Source of the DNA: JACJWR01 sp963842975
GTDB taxonomy: Bacteria; Actinomycetota; Actinomycetes; S36-B12; UBA10799
Reading direction: 5' to 3'
Assembly (NCBI GenBank): GCA_963842975.1
Contig: CAWJIH010000008.1
Coordinates: 124,001-188,000, forward strand
DNA length: 64,000 nucleotides
Shown: positions 53,748 through 63,219 of the stretch, piece after piece
How the letters are laid out: every line of letters begins with the position of its first letter
Position numbering within the stretch: position 1 is the stretch's first letter
The notes under the pieces: generated by a model
Told to the model about the DNA's origin: nothing
The model's input: only the letters and a program-made list of their open reading frames with translations
The model's database searches: none
Program-made: the position numbers and the translations under genes

Positions 53748-54469
53748 ACGAGGTCCCGGAAACGATCGTCACCACGGACGCGGCTGGAGAGGTCACCGAT
53801 CAGGTCATCGAACTTGAGGTGGTGGAGACCCGGGAAGGGGCATTCGGCGTCCACGGATCACCGGATGTATCGGGATTTGGCGGGCTGGTCGAGCAGATTG
53901 TGCTCCCGGGCCCGGCTCAACGTCCCTATGGCAGCTGGTTCGATTCGGCCGCAGATGCCCTCGAAGCAGTCCTCGGCGCCGAGACCTACCAGCAGGCGAT
54001 CAGCAAAGTCGTGGTGGATCGGGACGAATTGACCTTTGAGGTCAACCGCGAATCATTGCCGCTGGTGGCCCGCGCCCTGCGAGACGATCCGACGTTGCGA
54101 TTCGAGACCTGTTTGGGTGTGTCGGGCGTCCATTGGCTGAACGACACCGGCAAAGAGCTGCATGCGGTGTACCACTTCCGCTCCATGACCCACGGCGGGC
54201 GCTACCTCCGAGTGGAAGTAACGTGCCCGGATACGGATCCGCACATCCCCACGATCACTTCGATTTTCCCCGCCAACAACTGGCACGAGCGGGAAACCTA
54301 CGACATGTTTGGCATCATCTTCGATGGACATCCGGGGCTGACCCGGATTCTGATGCCGGACGATTGGCTCGGGCACCCACAACGCAAGGATTACCCGCTG
54401 GGCGGCATTCCGGTGGAGCACAAGGGTTCCACCACGCCGCCGCCGGACGAGCGCAGGGAGTACTCCTGA
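53744..54469 (+). CDS. nuoC: NADH-quinone oxidoreductase subunit C
   Basis: 241 residues from a GTG at 53744, overlapping nuoB by 4 bp. The 30-kDa subunit signature HERETYDMFGIIFDGHPGLTRILMPDDWLGHPQRKDYPLGG is intact. An acidic N-terminal extension of about 40 residues is common in actinobacteria. It is part of the peripheral arm next to NuoD. The stop shares one base with the nuoD ATG. Confidence 0.93.
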   Translation: MNEVPETIVTTDAAGEVTDQVIELEVVETREGAFGVHGSPDVSGFGGLVEQIVLPGPAQRPYGSWFDSAADALEAVLGAETYQQAISKVVVDRDELTFEVNRESLPLVARALRDDPTLRFETCLGVSGVHWLNDTGKELHAVYHFRSMTHGGRYLRVEVTCPDTDPHIPTITSIFPANNWHERETYDMFGIIFDGHPGLTRILMPDDWLGHPQRKDYPLGGIPVEHKGSTTPPPDERREYS

Positions 54470-55794
54470 TGTCCACTACTTCGCAATCCGCCGGTTCCTA
54501 CGAAACGACCGAGGGTCGCGTCTTCACCGTTACTGGTGAGGATTGGGATTCGATCACTGCTCCGCCACCGGGTGAGCAAGAGCGACTTGTGGTGAACATG
54601 GGGCCGCAACACCCCAGTACGCATGGAGTTTTGCGGCTCATCCTTGAACTCGACGGCGAGACCATCACCGAAGCGCGTGCAGGAATCGGGTACCTCCACA
54701 CCGGGATTGAGAAGAATCTCGAATACCGAACCTGGACCCAGGGCACCACCTTCGTCACCCGGATGGACTACCTGGCGCCAATCTTCAACGAGACCGCCTA
54801 CTGCCTGGCGGTAGAGCGGCTGCTCGGCATCACCGATCAAATCCCGGAACGGGCCACCGTGATCCGGGTGATGATGATGGAACTCAACCGGATTTCTTCC
54901 CATGGGGTGGCATTGGCCACCGGCGCGCTGGAACTCGGTGCGCTGACGCCGATGATCTGGGGATTCCGCGACCGCAACATCGTGCTCGACGTGCTGGAAG
55001 AAATCACCGGCCTGCGCATGAACCACGCCTACGTGCGCCCGGGCGGAGTGGCCGCGGATCTGCCGGAAGGCATCGAAACCACAATCGCCGGCGCGGTCAA
55101 GGAGCTTCGGAAAGCTGCGAAGCAGACCACCGACATGCTCACCGACAACGGGATTTGGAAAGCTCGAACCGAAGGCATCGGCTACCTCGACCTCACCGGC
55201 GCCACCGCGTTGGGCATGACCGGGCCGGTGCTGCGTTCCACCGGCCTGCCGTGGGATCTGCGCAAGACTCAGCCCTACTGCGGCTACGAAACCTACGACT
55301 TCGATGTGATGACCGCCGACACCTGCGACTCCTACGGCCGCTGGTTGATCCGAATCGGAGAGATCGGGCAGTCGCTGCGCATCATCGAGCAGTGCCTAGA
55401 CCGCCTCAAGCCTGGGCCGGTGATGGTCGCGGACAAGAAGATCGCCTGGCCAGCCCAACTCGCTCTCGGCGGCGATGGCATTGGCAACTCGTTGGAGCAC
55501 ATCAAGGAGATCATGGGCACCTCGATGGAGGCGCTGATCCACCACTTCAAGATCGTCACCGAAGGTTTCCGGGTGCCGGTTGGTCAGGTGTACCAGGCGG
55601 TCGAATCGCCGCGCGGCGAGTTGGGGGCCCATGTGGTGTCCGATGGCGGCACGCGACCCTACCGGGTGCACTTCCGGGAGCCTTCGTTCAACAACCTGCA
55701 GGCCGTCCCAGTGATGGCTGAAGGCGGCATGCTCAGCGATGTCATCGCCGCGGTGGCAGGAATCGACCCCGTCATGGGCGGAGTGGACCGCTAG
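54469..55794 (+). CDS. nuoD: NADH-quinone oxidoreductase subunit D
   Basis: 441 residues from the ATG at 54469. The 49-kDa subunit motifs NMGPQHPSTHGVLRLILELDGE (with the quinone-binding His), GYLHTGIEKNLEYRTW, RISSHGVALATGALELGA and the C-terminal DPVMGGVDR are all present. It forms the quinone-reduction chamber with NuoB. No defects are seen. Confidence 0.95.
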   Translation: MSTTSQSAGSYETTEGRVFTVTGEDWDSITAPPPGEQERLVVNMGPQHPSTHGVLRLILELDGETITEARAGIGYLHTGIEKNLEYRTWTQGTTFVTRMDYLAPIFNETAYCLAVERLLGITDQIPERATVIRVMMMELNRISSHGVALATGALELGALTPMIWGFRDRNIVLDVLEEITGLRMNHAYVRPGGVAADLPEGIETTIAGAVKELRKAAKQTTDMLTDNGIWKARTEGIGYLDLTGATALGMTGPVLRSTGLPWDLRKTQPYCGYETYDFDVMTADTCDSYGRWLIRIGEIGQSLRIIEQCLDRLKPGPVMVADKKIAWPAQLALGGDGIGNSLEHIKEIMGTSMEALIHHFKIVTEGFRVPVGQVYQAVESPRGELGAHVVSDGGTRPYRVHFREPSFNNLQAVPVMAEGGMLSDVIAAVAGIDPVMGGVDR

Positions 55795-55822
55795 CGCGGG
55801 CCACCCAGAAGAAAGGACACCA

Positions 55823-56479
55823 ATGCCCCTCACCGACGCCACTCGGGAGCAGATGCGCGAGATCATCGCGCGGTACCCCCAGGCGCGCTCAGCCCTGCTG
55901 CCAATGTTGCATTTGGTGCAGGCGGAGGAAGGCTATGTGACCCCACAAGGCATTGCGATGTGCGCCGAAGAAGTGGGTGTGACGCCGGCCGAGGTTGCCG
56001 CCGTGGCCACGTTCTACACCATGTACAAGCGGCACGACGTCGGTGAATACCACGTCGGGATCTGTGTGAACCCGGGCTGTGGGCTGCTCGGCGGTGATGA
56101 GCTGTGGAACATGACCTGCAACAAACTCGGCATCGGCGACCACGAAGTCACCGAAGACGGGGTCTTTTCGCTGGAACGGATTGAATGTCAAGCCGCGTGC
56201 ACCCACGCCCCGGTCGTGACCGTCAACTGGGAGTTCCTCGACGACCAAACCCCGGAGTCGATGCGGGCCGTGCTCGACACCCTGGCTGACGGCGGCGAGG
56301 TGGTGGCCACCCGCGGCCCGGTGATTCGCAAGTTCACCGACACTGAACGCACCCTGACTGGATTCGATGATGGGCTCGCCGCTGCTCCGGCAGTGGACGA
56401 CAAAATGCTGGCAGGGCTGAGAGTCGCACGCGAACGCGGAATGTCCGCCCCACCGGCCGATGCGAATGGAGGCGCCTGA
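55823..56479 (+). CDS. nuoE: NADH-quinone oxidoreductase subunit E
   Basis: 218 residues from the ATG at 55823, preceded by GAAAGGA. The thioredoxin-like 2Fe-2S (N1a) ligands are in ICVNPGC (Cys-x4-Cys) and CQAACTHAP (Cys-x3-Cys). The C-terminal 50 residues are an actinobacterial extension after VRKFTD-like sequence. It docks on NuoF in the NADH module. Confidence 0.92.
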   Translation: MPLTDATREQMREIIARYPQARSALLPMLHLVQAEEGYVTPQGIAMCAEEVGVTPAEVAAVATFYTMYKRHDVGEYHVGICVNPGCGLLGGDELWNMTCNKLGIGDHEVTEDGVFSLERIECQAACTHAPVVTVNWEFLDDQTPESMRAVLDTLADGGEVVATRGPVIRKFTDTERTLTGFDDGLAAAPAVDDKMLAGLRVARERGMSAPPADANGGA

Positions 56480-56480
56480 C

Positions 56481-57788
56481 ATGACGCTTACTCCGGTCCT
56501 CACCGAGTTTTGGGACGTCGACGGCTTGTGGAATGTTGACGTCTACAAGGATCACGGCGGCTATCGCGCGCTACCCAAGGCCCTCGGCATGGAACCCGAC
56601 GAGATCATCGGGGTGATGAAGGAATCGGGCCTGCGGGGCCGCGGCGGTGCCGGCTTCCCCACCGGTCTCAAATGGTCGTTCGTGCCCCAAGGCGACGGCA
56701 AACCGCACTACTTGGTGGTCAATGCCGACGAGTCCGAACCTGGCGCCTGCAAAGACATCCCAATGATGCTGGCCAACCCGCAAGCACTGATCGAGGGCAT
56801 TGCGATCACCTGCTACGCGATCCGGGCGAGCCACGCTTTCATCTACATCCGCGGTGAGGTGCCGCATGTGATCCGGCGGATGTTCGCCGCCGTCGAGCAG
56901 GCCTACCAGGCTGGGTATCTGGGCAGCAACGTGTTGGACTCCGGGGTCGACATCGACGTCGTGGTGCACGCGGGTGCGGGGGCCTACATTTGCGGTGAAG
57001 AAACCGCCCTGCTTGATTCCCTCGAGGGACGCCGCGGCCAGCCTCGGCTCAAGCCTCCCTTCCCGGCTGTCGCGGGCCTCTACGCTTCGCCGACGGTGGT
57101 GAACAACGTTGAGACGATTTCGAACGTGCCGTACATCGTCAACAACGGGGTGGACTGGTTCCGCGAGTTCGGCACCGAGAAGTCACCGGGTTTCAAACTG
57201 TTTGCCGTCTCCGGGCACGTCGCCAACCCCGGCATCTACGAGGCGCCGTTGGGCGTGACGATGCGCGAACTGCTCGAATACGCCGGTGGAATGCGAAACG
57301 GTCACGAACTCAAGTTCTGGCTGCCGGGCGGATCCAGCGTCCCGATGCTCACCCCGGACCACCTCGATACCCCGCTCACCTACGAAGACATCGCTGCGGC
57401 CGGTTCGATGCTCGGCACCGGTACCCCGATGCTGTTCGACGAGACCACATCGGTGGTCCGAGCAATCACCGGCTGGCTGGACTTCTACAAGCACGAATCG
57501 TGCGGTAAGTGCACCCCCTGCCGGGAGGGCACCTACTGGATCAACCAGATCCTGCACCGGTTCAGCGCCGGCACCGGCAAGTCAGAAGACCTCGAACTGC
57601 TGCAGGAACTGTGCGCTCAGATTCTGGGTCGTTCCTTCTGCGCCCTCGGCGATGCCGCCTCGACTCCCTACCCGGCGGCCATGAAGTACTTCGCCGACGA
57701 GTTCGCTGCGGGAACCCACACCCCGGCCGACCAACTGTTCGATCCGGTCCGCACCACCGTCTTTACCCCTGCGGAGGTCACCGCATGA
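56481..57788 (+). CDS. nuoF: NADH-quinone oxidoreductase subunit F
   Basis: 435 residues from the ATG at 56481, with GGAGG 8 nt upstream. The NADH/FMN site is GLRGRGGAGFPTGLKW and VVNADESEPGACKD, with GAGAYICGEETALLDSLEG following. The 4Fe-4S N3 ligands are CGKCTPCREG plus Cys in SFCALGD. It oxidises NADH and passes electrons through FMN to the cluster chain. Confidence 0.95.
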   Translation: MTLTPVLTEFWDVDGLWNVDVYKDHGGYRALPKALGMEPDEIIGVMKESGLRGRGGAGFPTGLKWSFVPQGDGKPHYLVVNADESEPGACKDIPMMLANPQALIEGIAITCYAIRASHAFIYIRGEVPHVIRRMFAAVEQAYQAGYLGSNVLDSGVDIDVVVHAGAGAYICGEETALLDSLEGRRGQPRLKPPFPAVAGLYASPTVVNNVETISNVPYIVNNGVDWFREFGTEKSPGFKLFAVSGHVANPGIYEAPLGVTMRELLEYAGGMRNGHELKFWLPGGSSVPMLTPDHLDTPLTYEDIAAAGSMLGTGTPMLFDETTSVVRAITGWLDFYKHESCGKCTPCREGTYWINQILHRFSAGTGKSEDLELLQELCAQILGRSFCALGDAASTPYPAAMKYFADEFAAGTHTPADQLFDPVRTTVFTPAEVTA

Positions 57789-60235
57789 CCGTCACTTCTT
57801 CCGCCGAACAGTCGGTCGTGCCCAGCGACCTCATTTCGGCGACCATCGACGACATTGAGGTGCAGGTGCCCAAGGGCACTTTGATCATCCGGGCTGCCGA
57901 GCAGATCGGTATTGAGATCCCGCGCTTCTGCGACCACCCCTTGCTTGATCCAGTGGCAGCCTGCCGGCAGTGCCTCATCGAGATTGACGGGATGCCCAAG
58001 CCGCAGCCGGCCTGCGCGATCCCGTTGAACGACGGCATGGTGGTGCGCACCCAGTTGACCTCGACGGTTGCTGACATCGCGCAAAAGGGTGTGATGGAGT
58101 TCTTGCTCATCAACCACCCGTTGGACTGCCCGATCTGCGACAAGGGCGGGGAGTGCCCGCTGCAGAATCAAGCGATGTCCACCGGCCGAGGTGAGTCTCG
58201 ATTCGATGGCACCAAGCGAACTTTCCCGAAACCGATCAACGTTTCCGCGCAGATTCTGCTGGACCGCGAACGGTGCGTGTCCTGCGCGAGGTGCACGCGG
58301 TTTGCCGACCAGATCGCCGGTGACGCCTTCATCGAGTTACTGGAACGCGGCGCCAAACAGCAGGTGGGCATCGCCGAAGACACCCCGTTCGACTCGTACT
58401 TCTCCGGCAACACGGTGCAGATCTGCCCAGTGGGGGCACTCACAAGTGCGGATTACCGGTTCCGTTCCAGGCCGTTCGACTTGGTCAGCACGCCCACCAT
58501 CTGCGAGCAGTGCGCCGCGGGTTGCGCGATGCGCACCGACACCCGCCGCAGCACCGTGATGCGTCGCCTGGCGGGCGAGGACCCAGCAGTCAACGAGGAG
58601 TGGAACTGCGACAAGGGGCGTTTCGCCTTCCCGTATCTGGCACACGACCGGCTCACCTCGCCGATGGTGCGGGATTCGGCCACCGGTGAATTGCGCACCG
58701 CGTCCTGGCCGGAGGCGATCAGCGTGGCCGCGCGCGGCTTGGCGGCGGCCCGGGGACACGCCGCGACCCTCCTGGGTGGGCGATTGACCAACGAAGACGC
58801 CTACTCCTATGCCAAGTTCGCCCGCGTTGCGCTGGCCAGCGACGACATCGACTTCCGGGCCCGCCCCACCTCGGACGAGGAGCGCTCTTTCCTCGCATCG
58901 AGTGTTGCTGGATCGGGTTTGGGTGTGACCTACGCCGATGTGGAGGCCGCTCCGGCGGTGGTGCTGGTTGGCTTCGAGCCGGAGGAGGAATCGCCCATCG
59001 TGTTCCTCCGGCTGCGCAAGGCGGTTGCGGCCGGGGGTACCTCGGTGCTCGCCATCGCAGCGTGGACCAGCCCCGGATTTGCAAAGTTGCACGCCACAGT
59101 TGTGCCCACCGTTCCAGGCGATGAGCCTGCCGCGCTGCGCGAGTTGGCTGGCGCAGACGCTCCGGTGGATCTGCGTGCCGAGGGTGCGGTGATCCTGGTC
59201 GGAGAACGACTTGCCACAGTGCCCGGCGGGTTGTCTGCAGCAGCAGAGCTTGCCGCCCAGACCGGTGCGGCGCTGGCATGGGTGCCGCGTCGGGCAGGCG
59301 AACGCGGCTCTTTGGATGCCGGCGCCCTGGCCGGTGTGCTGCCAGGCGGGCGACCGGTGGGCGACGCCGGGGCCCGAGCAGAGGTCGCTGCCGCCTGGGG
59401 TTTGCCCGCTGATGCGCTGCCGAACCGGGAAGGACGGGCAGCCGCCGAGATCTTCGAGGCCTTGCTGACCATCAACGACGAGGACGATCCCGAAGGCCCG
59501 CCGGCGGATTCCGTCGACGCGCTGGTGCTCGGCACCATCGGCTACGACGACTTCCCCGACCCAACGCAGGCGCGGGCAGCCGTGGCGGCGGCCGGATTCG
59601 TGGTGCAACTGACGTCGTGGTCGGCGGCGGTGGAACCCAGCGCCGATGTGGTGCTGCCGGTCAAGGTCCTCACCGAACGGGCCGGTTCGTTCACCAACTG
59701 GGAAGGCCGGCCGCGCACGTTCGGGACGGTCTTTCGGCAGGCCGCCGGCTTCACCGACTCCCAGGTGTTGGCCCTCGTGGCCCGGGAGATGGGCACGCCG
59801 ATCGGAGCCGGCGATGACGTCGCGGCGGCCGCCGAATTCGACGCCCTCGGCCTCTGGATGGAAGAACAGCGGCCGGAATTCGCCCGCGTAGCAGCAGTTG
59901 GAGCCCCGAGCCCGCAAGCCGGTGAAGCAGTCGTCGCCACCTGGCGGCAGTTACTCGACGACGGCGCCTCACAGTCCGGCGAACCACACCTGGCGGCCAC
60001 CCGCAGGCCGGTGGTGGCTCGGATTTCGGCAGCCACCGCAGCCGAGATTGGGGTGGCGCAGGGCGCGGACGTGACAATCGCCTCGGCGGCTGGATCGCTT
60101 CGGCTGCCCACCGAGATCACCGAAATGCCCGACCGTGTGGTGTGGCTGCCCACCTACTCGCCCGGATCTCATGTGCACGACGCCCTGCGGGTCACCGCGG
60201 GCGCGGTTGTGCGGATCATTGCTGGAGGTGCCTAA
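57785..60235 (+). CDS. nuoG: NADH-quinone oxidoreductase subunit G
   Basis: 816 residues from the ATG at 57785, coupled to nuoF. The N-terminal ferredoxin domain has PRFCDHPLLDPVAACRQCL (2Fe-2S) and HPLDCPICDKGGECPLQ. Two 4Fe-4S segments follow: CVSCARCTRF and the NTVQICPVGALTS region. The molybdopterin-oxidoreductase-like domain starts at CEQCAAGCAMRTDTR, whose Cys motif resembles that of relatives with the extra N7-type cluster. The domain's C-terminal half is Ala/Gly-rich and less conserved. No frameshift is seen. Confidence 0.94.
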   Translation: MTVTSSAEQSVVPSDLISATIDDIEVQVPKGTLIIRAAEQIGIEIPRFCDHPLLDPVAACRQCLIEIDGMPKPQPACAIPLNDGMVVRTQLTSTVADIAQKGVMEFLLINHPLDCPICDKGGECPLQNQAMSTGRGESRFDGTKRTFPKPINVSAQILLDRERCVSCARCTRFADQIAGDAFIELLERGAKQQVGIAEDTPFDSYFSGNTVQICPVGALTSADYRFRSRPFDLVSTPTICEQCAAGCAMRTDTRRSTVMRRLAGEDPAVNEEWNCDKGRFAFPYLAHDRLTSPMVRDSATGELRTASWPEAISVAARGLAAARGHAATLLGGRLTNEDAYSYAKFARVALASDDIDFRARPTSDEERSFLASSVAGSGLGVTYADVEAAPAVVLVGFEPEEESPIVFLRLRKAVAAGGTSVLAIAAWTSPGFAKLHATVVPTVPGDEPAALRELAGADAPVDLRAEGAVILVGERLATVPGGLSAAAELAAQTGAALAWVPRRAGERGSLDAGALAGVLPGGRPVGDAGARAEVAAAWGLPADALPNREGRAAAEIFEALLTINDEDDPEGPPADSVDALVLGTIGYDDFPDPTQARAAVAAAGFVVQLTSWSAAVEPSADVVLPVKVLTERAGSFTNWEGRPRTFGTVFRQAAGFTDSQVLALVAREMGTPIGAGDDVAAAAEFDALGLWMEEQRPEFARVAAVGAPSPQAGEAVVATWRQLLDDGASQSGEPHLAATRRPVVARISAATAAEIGVAQGADVTIASAAGSLRLPTEITEMPDRVVWLPTYSPGSHVHDALRVTAGAVVRIIAGGA

Positions 60236-61543
60236 ATGATGGAACCCGCGGTGCCAGCGGAGTTCGGACCAATCCCGGTTTGGCTGGTCCTCATCAAAGT
60301 ATTGGGCGTCTTCGTCCTGCTCGTTTTGATTGTGCTGTTCACGATCTGGTTCGAGCGTCGAGTCGTTGCCCGGATGCAGCTGCGGGTCGGCCCCAACCGT
60401 GCTGGCCCCTTCGGTTTGCTGCAAACCTTGATGGACGGCTTCAAACTGGCATTCAAAGAGGAGATCTGGCCACGATCGGCCGACAAGGTCGTCTACTACC
60501 TGGCTCCCATCCTGTCAGCGATCGCCGCGTTCATGGCCTTTGCGGTGATTCCGCTGGGACCCGAAGTTTCGATGTTCGGCTACCGAACGCCGCTGCAATT
60601 GGCGGACTTCCCGGTGGCGGTTCCTTACGTCGTTGCGATCGCCAGCATCGGCGTGTACGGCATCGTGTTGGCAGGGTGGTCGTCGGGTTCCACCTATTCG
60701 CTGCTCGGCTCGTTGCGCTCGAGTGCCCAGGTCATCTCGTACGAGGTGGCGATGGCGTTGTCGTTCGTGGCGGTATTCCTCTTCGCCGGCGCGATGAGCA
60801 CGTCGGCAATCGTCGATGCGCAGACGCGGCTGTGGTTCATCATCTTGTTGCTGCCGTCGTTCATGATCTACGCGGTGTCGATGGTCGGGGAGACCAACCG
60901 GGCGCCCTTCGACCTGCCGGAGGCAGAGTCGGAACTGACCGGCGGATTCCACACGGAGTACTCGTCGCTGAAGTTCGCGATGTTCTTCCTCGGTGAGTAC
61001 ATCAACATGGTCACGGTTTCGGCCTTGGCCGTCACCTTGTTCATGGGCGGTTGGCGGGCTCCCTGGCCGATCTCGATCTGGGAAGGCGCCAACGAGGGCT
61101 ACCTGCCGTTGCTGTGGTTCCTGCTCAAGGTACTTGCGTTCCTGTTCGTGTTCGTCTGGCTGCGCGGGACGCTGCCACGGATGCGCTACGACCAGTTCAT
61201 GAGATTCGGCTGGAAGTTCCTGATCCCGGCAGCGGTGTTGTGGATCTTCGTGGTGGCCACTGTGCGGTACCTGGGCAACGAGTACAACTGGGATCTCACT
61301 TTGGTGGTGGCCATCTTCGCCGTTCTGCTCGGGTTGTTCATCGCGGCCGTGGTGTGGTTCACCGGCCGCGATACCGCACCCGCGGTGGAACCGCCGAAGG
61401 TGGTCGATCCGTTCGCTGGTGGTTTCCCAGTGCCGCCACTCCCTGGCCAGAAACTGGCCGAGCCGGTTCGACCGCCTGCGGCCCCGGTCACGGTCGGAGC
61501 AAGCCGCGACCAAGCAACCACGGAGGAGATTGAGAATGCCTAA
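60236..61543 (+). CDS. nuoH: NADH-quinone oxidoreductase subunit H
   Basis: 435 residues, about nine helices, with the ATG one base after the nuoG stop and GGAGG upstream. Conserved quinone-channel segments: ERRVVARMQLRVGPNRAGPFGLLQ, GWSSGSTYSLLGSLRSSAQVISYEVAM, ETNRAPFDLPEAESELTGGFHTEYS and LRGTLPRMRYDQFM. A Pro-rich cytoplasmic tail of about 65 residues follows the last helix. It couples quinone chemistry to proton pumping. Confidence 0.95.
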   Translation: MMEPAVPAEFGPIPVWLVLIKVLGVFVLLVLIVLFTIWFERRVVARMQLRVGPNRAGPFGLLQTLMDGFKLAFKEEIWPRSADKVVYYLAPILSAIAAFMAFAVIPLGPEVSMFGYRTPLQLADFPVAVPYVVAIASIGVYGIVLAGWSSGSTYSLLGSLRSSAQVISYEVAMALSFVAVFLFAGAMSTSAIVDAQTRLWFIILLLPSFMIYAVSMVGETNRAPFDLPEAESELTGGFHTEYSSLKFAMFFLGEYINMVTVSALAVTLFMGGWRAPWPISIWEGANEGYLPLLWFLLKVLAFLFVFVWLRGTLPRMRYDQFMRFGWKFLIPAAVLWIFVVATVRYLGNEYNWDLTLVVAIFAVLLGLFIAAVVWFTGRDTAPAVEPPKVVDPFAGGFPVPPLPGQKLAEPVRPPAAPVTVGASRDQATTEEIENA

Positions 61544-62096
61544 AGTCCCGCCAGCCGCCAAGGGTTTCTCCGTCACCTTCAAGGCCATGTTCAGCAAGGT
61601 CGTCACTGAGCAGTACCCGGAGCATCGGAAAGAGGTGGCTCCCCGATTTCACGGGCGCCACCAGTTGAATCGTCACCCCGACGGTTTGGAGAAATGCGTC
61701 GGCTGCGAACTGTGCGCCTGGGCATGCCCGGCCGATGCGATCTACGTCGAAGGCGCCGACAACAACGACGGCGAACGGTTCTCGCCGGGGGAGCGCTACG
61801 GGCGGGTGTATCAGATCAACTACCTGCGCTGCATTTTCTGCGGGCTGTGCATCGAAGCCTGCCCGACTCGTGCCCTCACCATGACCCACGAGTTCGAGCT
61901 GGCCGACGATAACCGGACGGATCTGATCTACGAAAAGCACGAACTCCTGGCCCCGCTTTTGCCGGGCATGGTCGCGCCACCACACGCAATGGTGGAAGGC
62001 ACCGACGAGAAGGACTACTACAACGGTAAAGTGACGGGCGCAACTGCAGATCAGATCGCCGCAGCCAGGGCCCGACAGGAGGAGAGCATCGCATGA
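61536..62096 (+). CDS. nuoI: NADH-quinone oxidoreductase subunit I
   Basis: 186 residues from the ATG at 61536, overlapping nuoH by 8 bp, with GGAGGAG upstream. Two 4Fe-4S motifs bind N6a and N6b: CVGCELCAWACPADAI and CIFCGLCIEACPTRAL. The stretch between them, YGRVYQINYLRCIFCG, is typical of NuoI. The Asn/Asp-rich loop before it is normal for actinobacteria. The stop overlaps the nuoJ start (ATGA). Confidence 0.94.
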   Translation: MPKVPPAAKGFSVTFKAMFSKVVTEQYPEHRKEVAPRFHGRHQLNRHPDGLEKCVGCELCAWACPADAIYVEGADNNDGERFSPGERYGRVYQINYLRCIFCGLCIEACPTRALTMTHEFELADDNRTDLIYEKHELLAPLLPGMVAPPHAMVEGTDEKDYYNGKVTGATADQIAAARARQEESIA

Positions 62097-62915
62097 ATCC
62101 CCTCGCGCTGCTCGCTGCGACCAGCCCAGGCGCTGCAGCGGCCTTCTGGATTTGTGGCACGTTGGCGGTGCTCGGCGCCCTAGGCATGATCCTCTCCCGC
62201 AAGGCCGTGCACAGTGCGCTCTTCGTCGCCCTCACCATGGTGAACCTGGCGATCATCTATGCCTCCTTGCAGGCACCGTTCCTCGCAGTGGTGCAGGTCA
62301 TCGTCTATACCGGCGCGGTGATGATGCTGTTCTTGTTCGTCATCATGATCGTCGGCGTTGACTCGTCGGACAGTCTGGTGGAAACGATCAAGGGCCAGCG
62401 GGTGGCAGGAGTCCTCTTCGGTTTGGGCTTCGCGGCGCTGTTGTTCGGTGCCATCGGCCGGGGGGCGTCTGTCTTGCCCAGGGGGGAACCTTGACGAGGC
62501 CAACGCAGCCTACGGTGGGAACGTTGAGGGCATCGGAGTTTTGCTGTTCACCCGATACGCCTTCGCATTCGAACTGACTGCCGCACTGCTCATCATCGCG
62601 GCGCTGGGGGCGATGATGCTGACGCACCGAGAGCGGATCAACTCGCGCAAGTCCCAGCGAGAACTGTCGTTGGAGAAGTTCGCGAGCGGCGACTACGCGG
62701 GACCCAAGCCGCCACCTGGCGTGTACGCGCGGCATAACGCGGTCGACACTCCAGCCTTGCTGCCCGATGGCACCACGGCTCCCGACTCGGTCCCGGGTCC
62801 GCTGCGTGCGCGGGGCTCGGTGCGCCCAGTTGACGCAGACGACCTCGCCGAGGTTTCGGAGGGAATGTCAGGCAAGCCTGCCGTTCCTGGTAGCGAGGAC
62901 GGAGCTGGCGCCTGA
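62093..62915 (+). CDS. nuoJ: NADH-quinone oxidoreductase subunit J, frameshifted in this sequence
   Basis: From the ATG at 62093 the first frame gives helices 1-3 with VQVIVYTGAVMMLFLFVIMIVG, including the family YTGAVMxLFLF signature, and stops at 62494. The next frame resumes at GNLDEANAAYGG and EGIGVLLFTRYAFAFELTAALLIIAALGAMML, then a long hydrophilic tail to 62915. The break is at a run of six G (62481-62486); five G would give 273 residues in one frame. I therefore treat this as a homopolymer overcall. The stop shares a base with nuoK. Confidence 0.87.
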
Positions 62916-63214
62916 TGGACCCCACTTATTATCTTGTCCTTTCCGCGATCCTCTTCAGTTTGGGCGCCGTCGGCGTACTCGTCCGTCGGAACGCAATCAT
63001 CGTTTTCATGTGCGTCGAGATGATGTTGAATGCGTCCAACTTGGCATTTGTCACGTTCGCCAAGGCCCATGGGAACCTTGAGGGCCAAGCGATTGCATTC
63101 TTCGTCATGGTGGTGGCCGCCGCCGAGGTCGTGGTTGGTCTGGCGATCATCGTGACCATCTTCCGGACCCGAAGATCGGCCTCCATCGATGAACCCAGTC
63201 TGCTGAGGTATTGA
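62915..63214 (+). CDS. nuoK: NADH-quinone oxidoreductase subunit K
   Basis: 99 residues, three helices, from the ATG at 62915. The key Glu residues of the proton path are in FMCVEMMLNASNLAFV and VVAAAEVVVGLAIIV. The length is normal. It is antiporter-like and part of the membrane arm. The stop lies 5 nt before nuoL. Confidence 0.94.
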   Translation: MDPTYYLVLSAILFSLGAVGVLVRRNAIIVFMCVEMMLNASNLAFVTFAKAHGNLEGQAIAFFVMVVAAAEVVVGLAIIVTIFRTRRSASIDEPSLLRY

Positions 63215-63219
63215 TCCGG

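Noticed and set aside
58337..59917. 526-codon minus-strand frame opposite nuoG
   Set aside because: Low-complexity Arg/Gly/His composition with no domain; antisense shadow of an intact nuoG.
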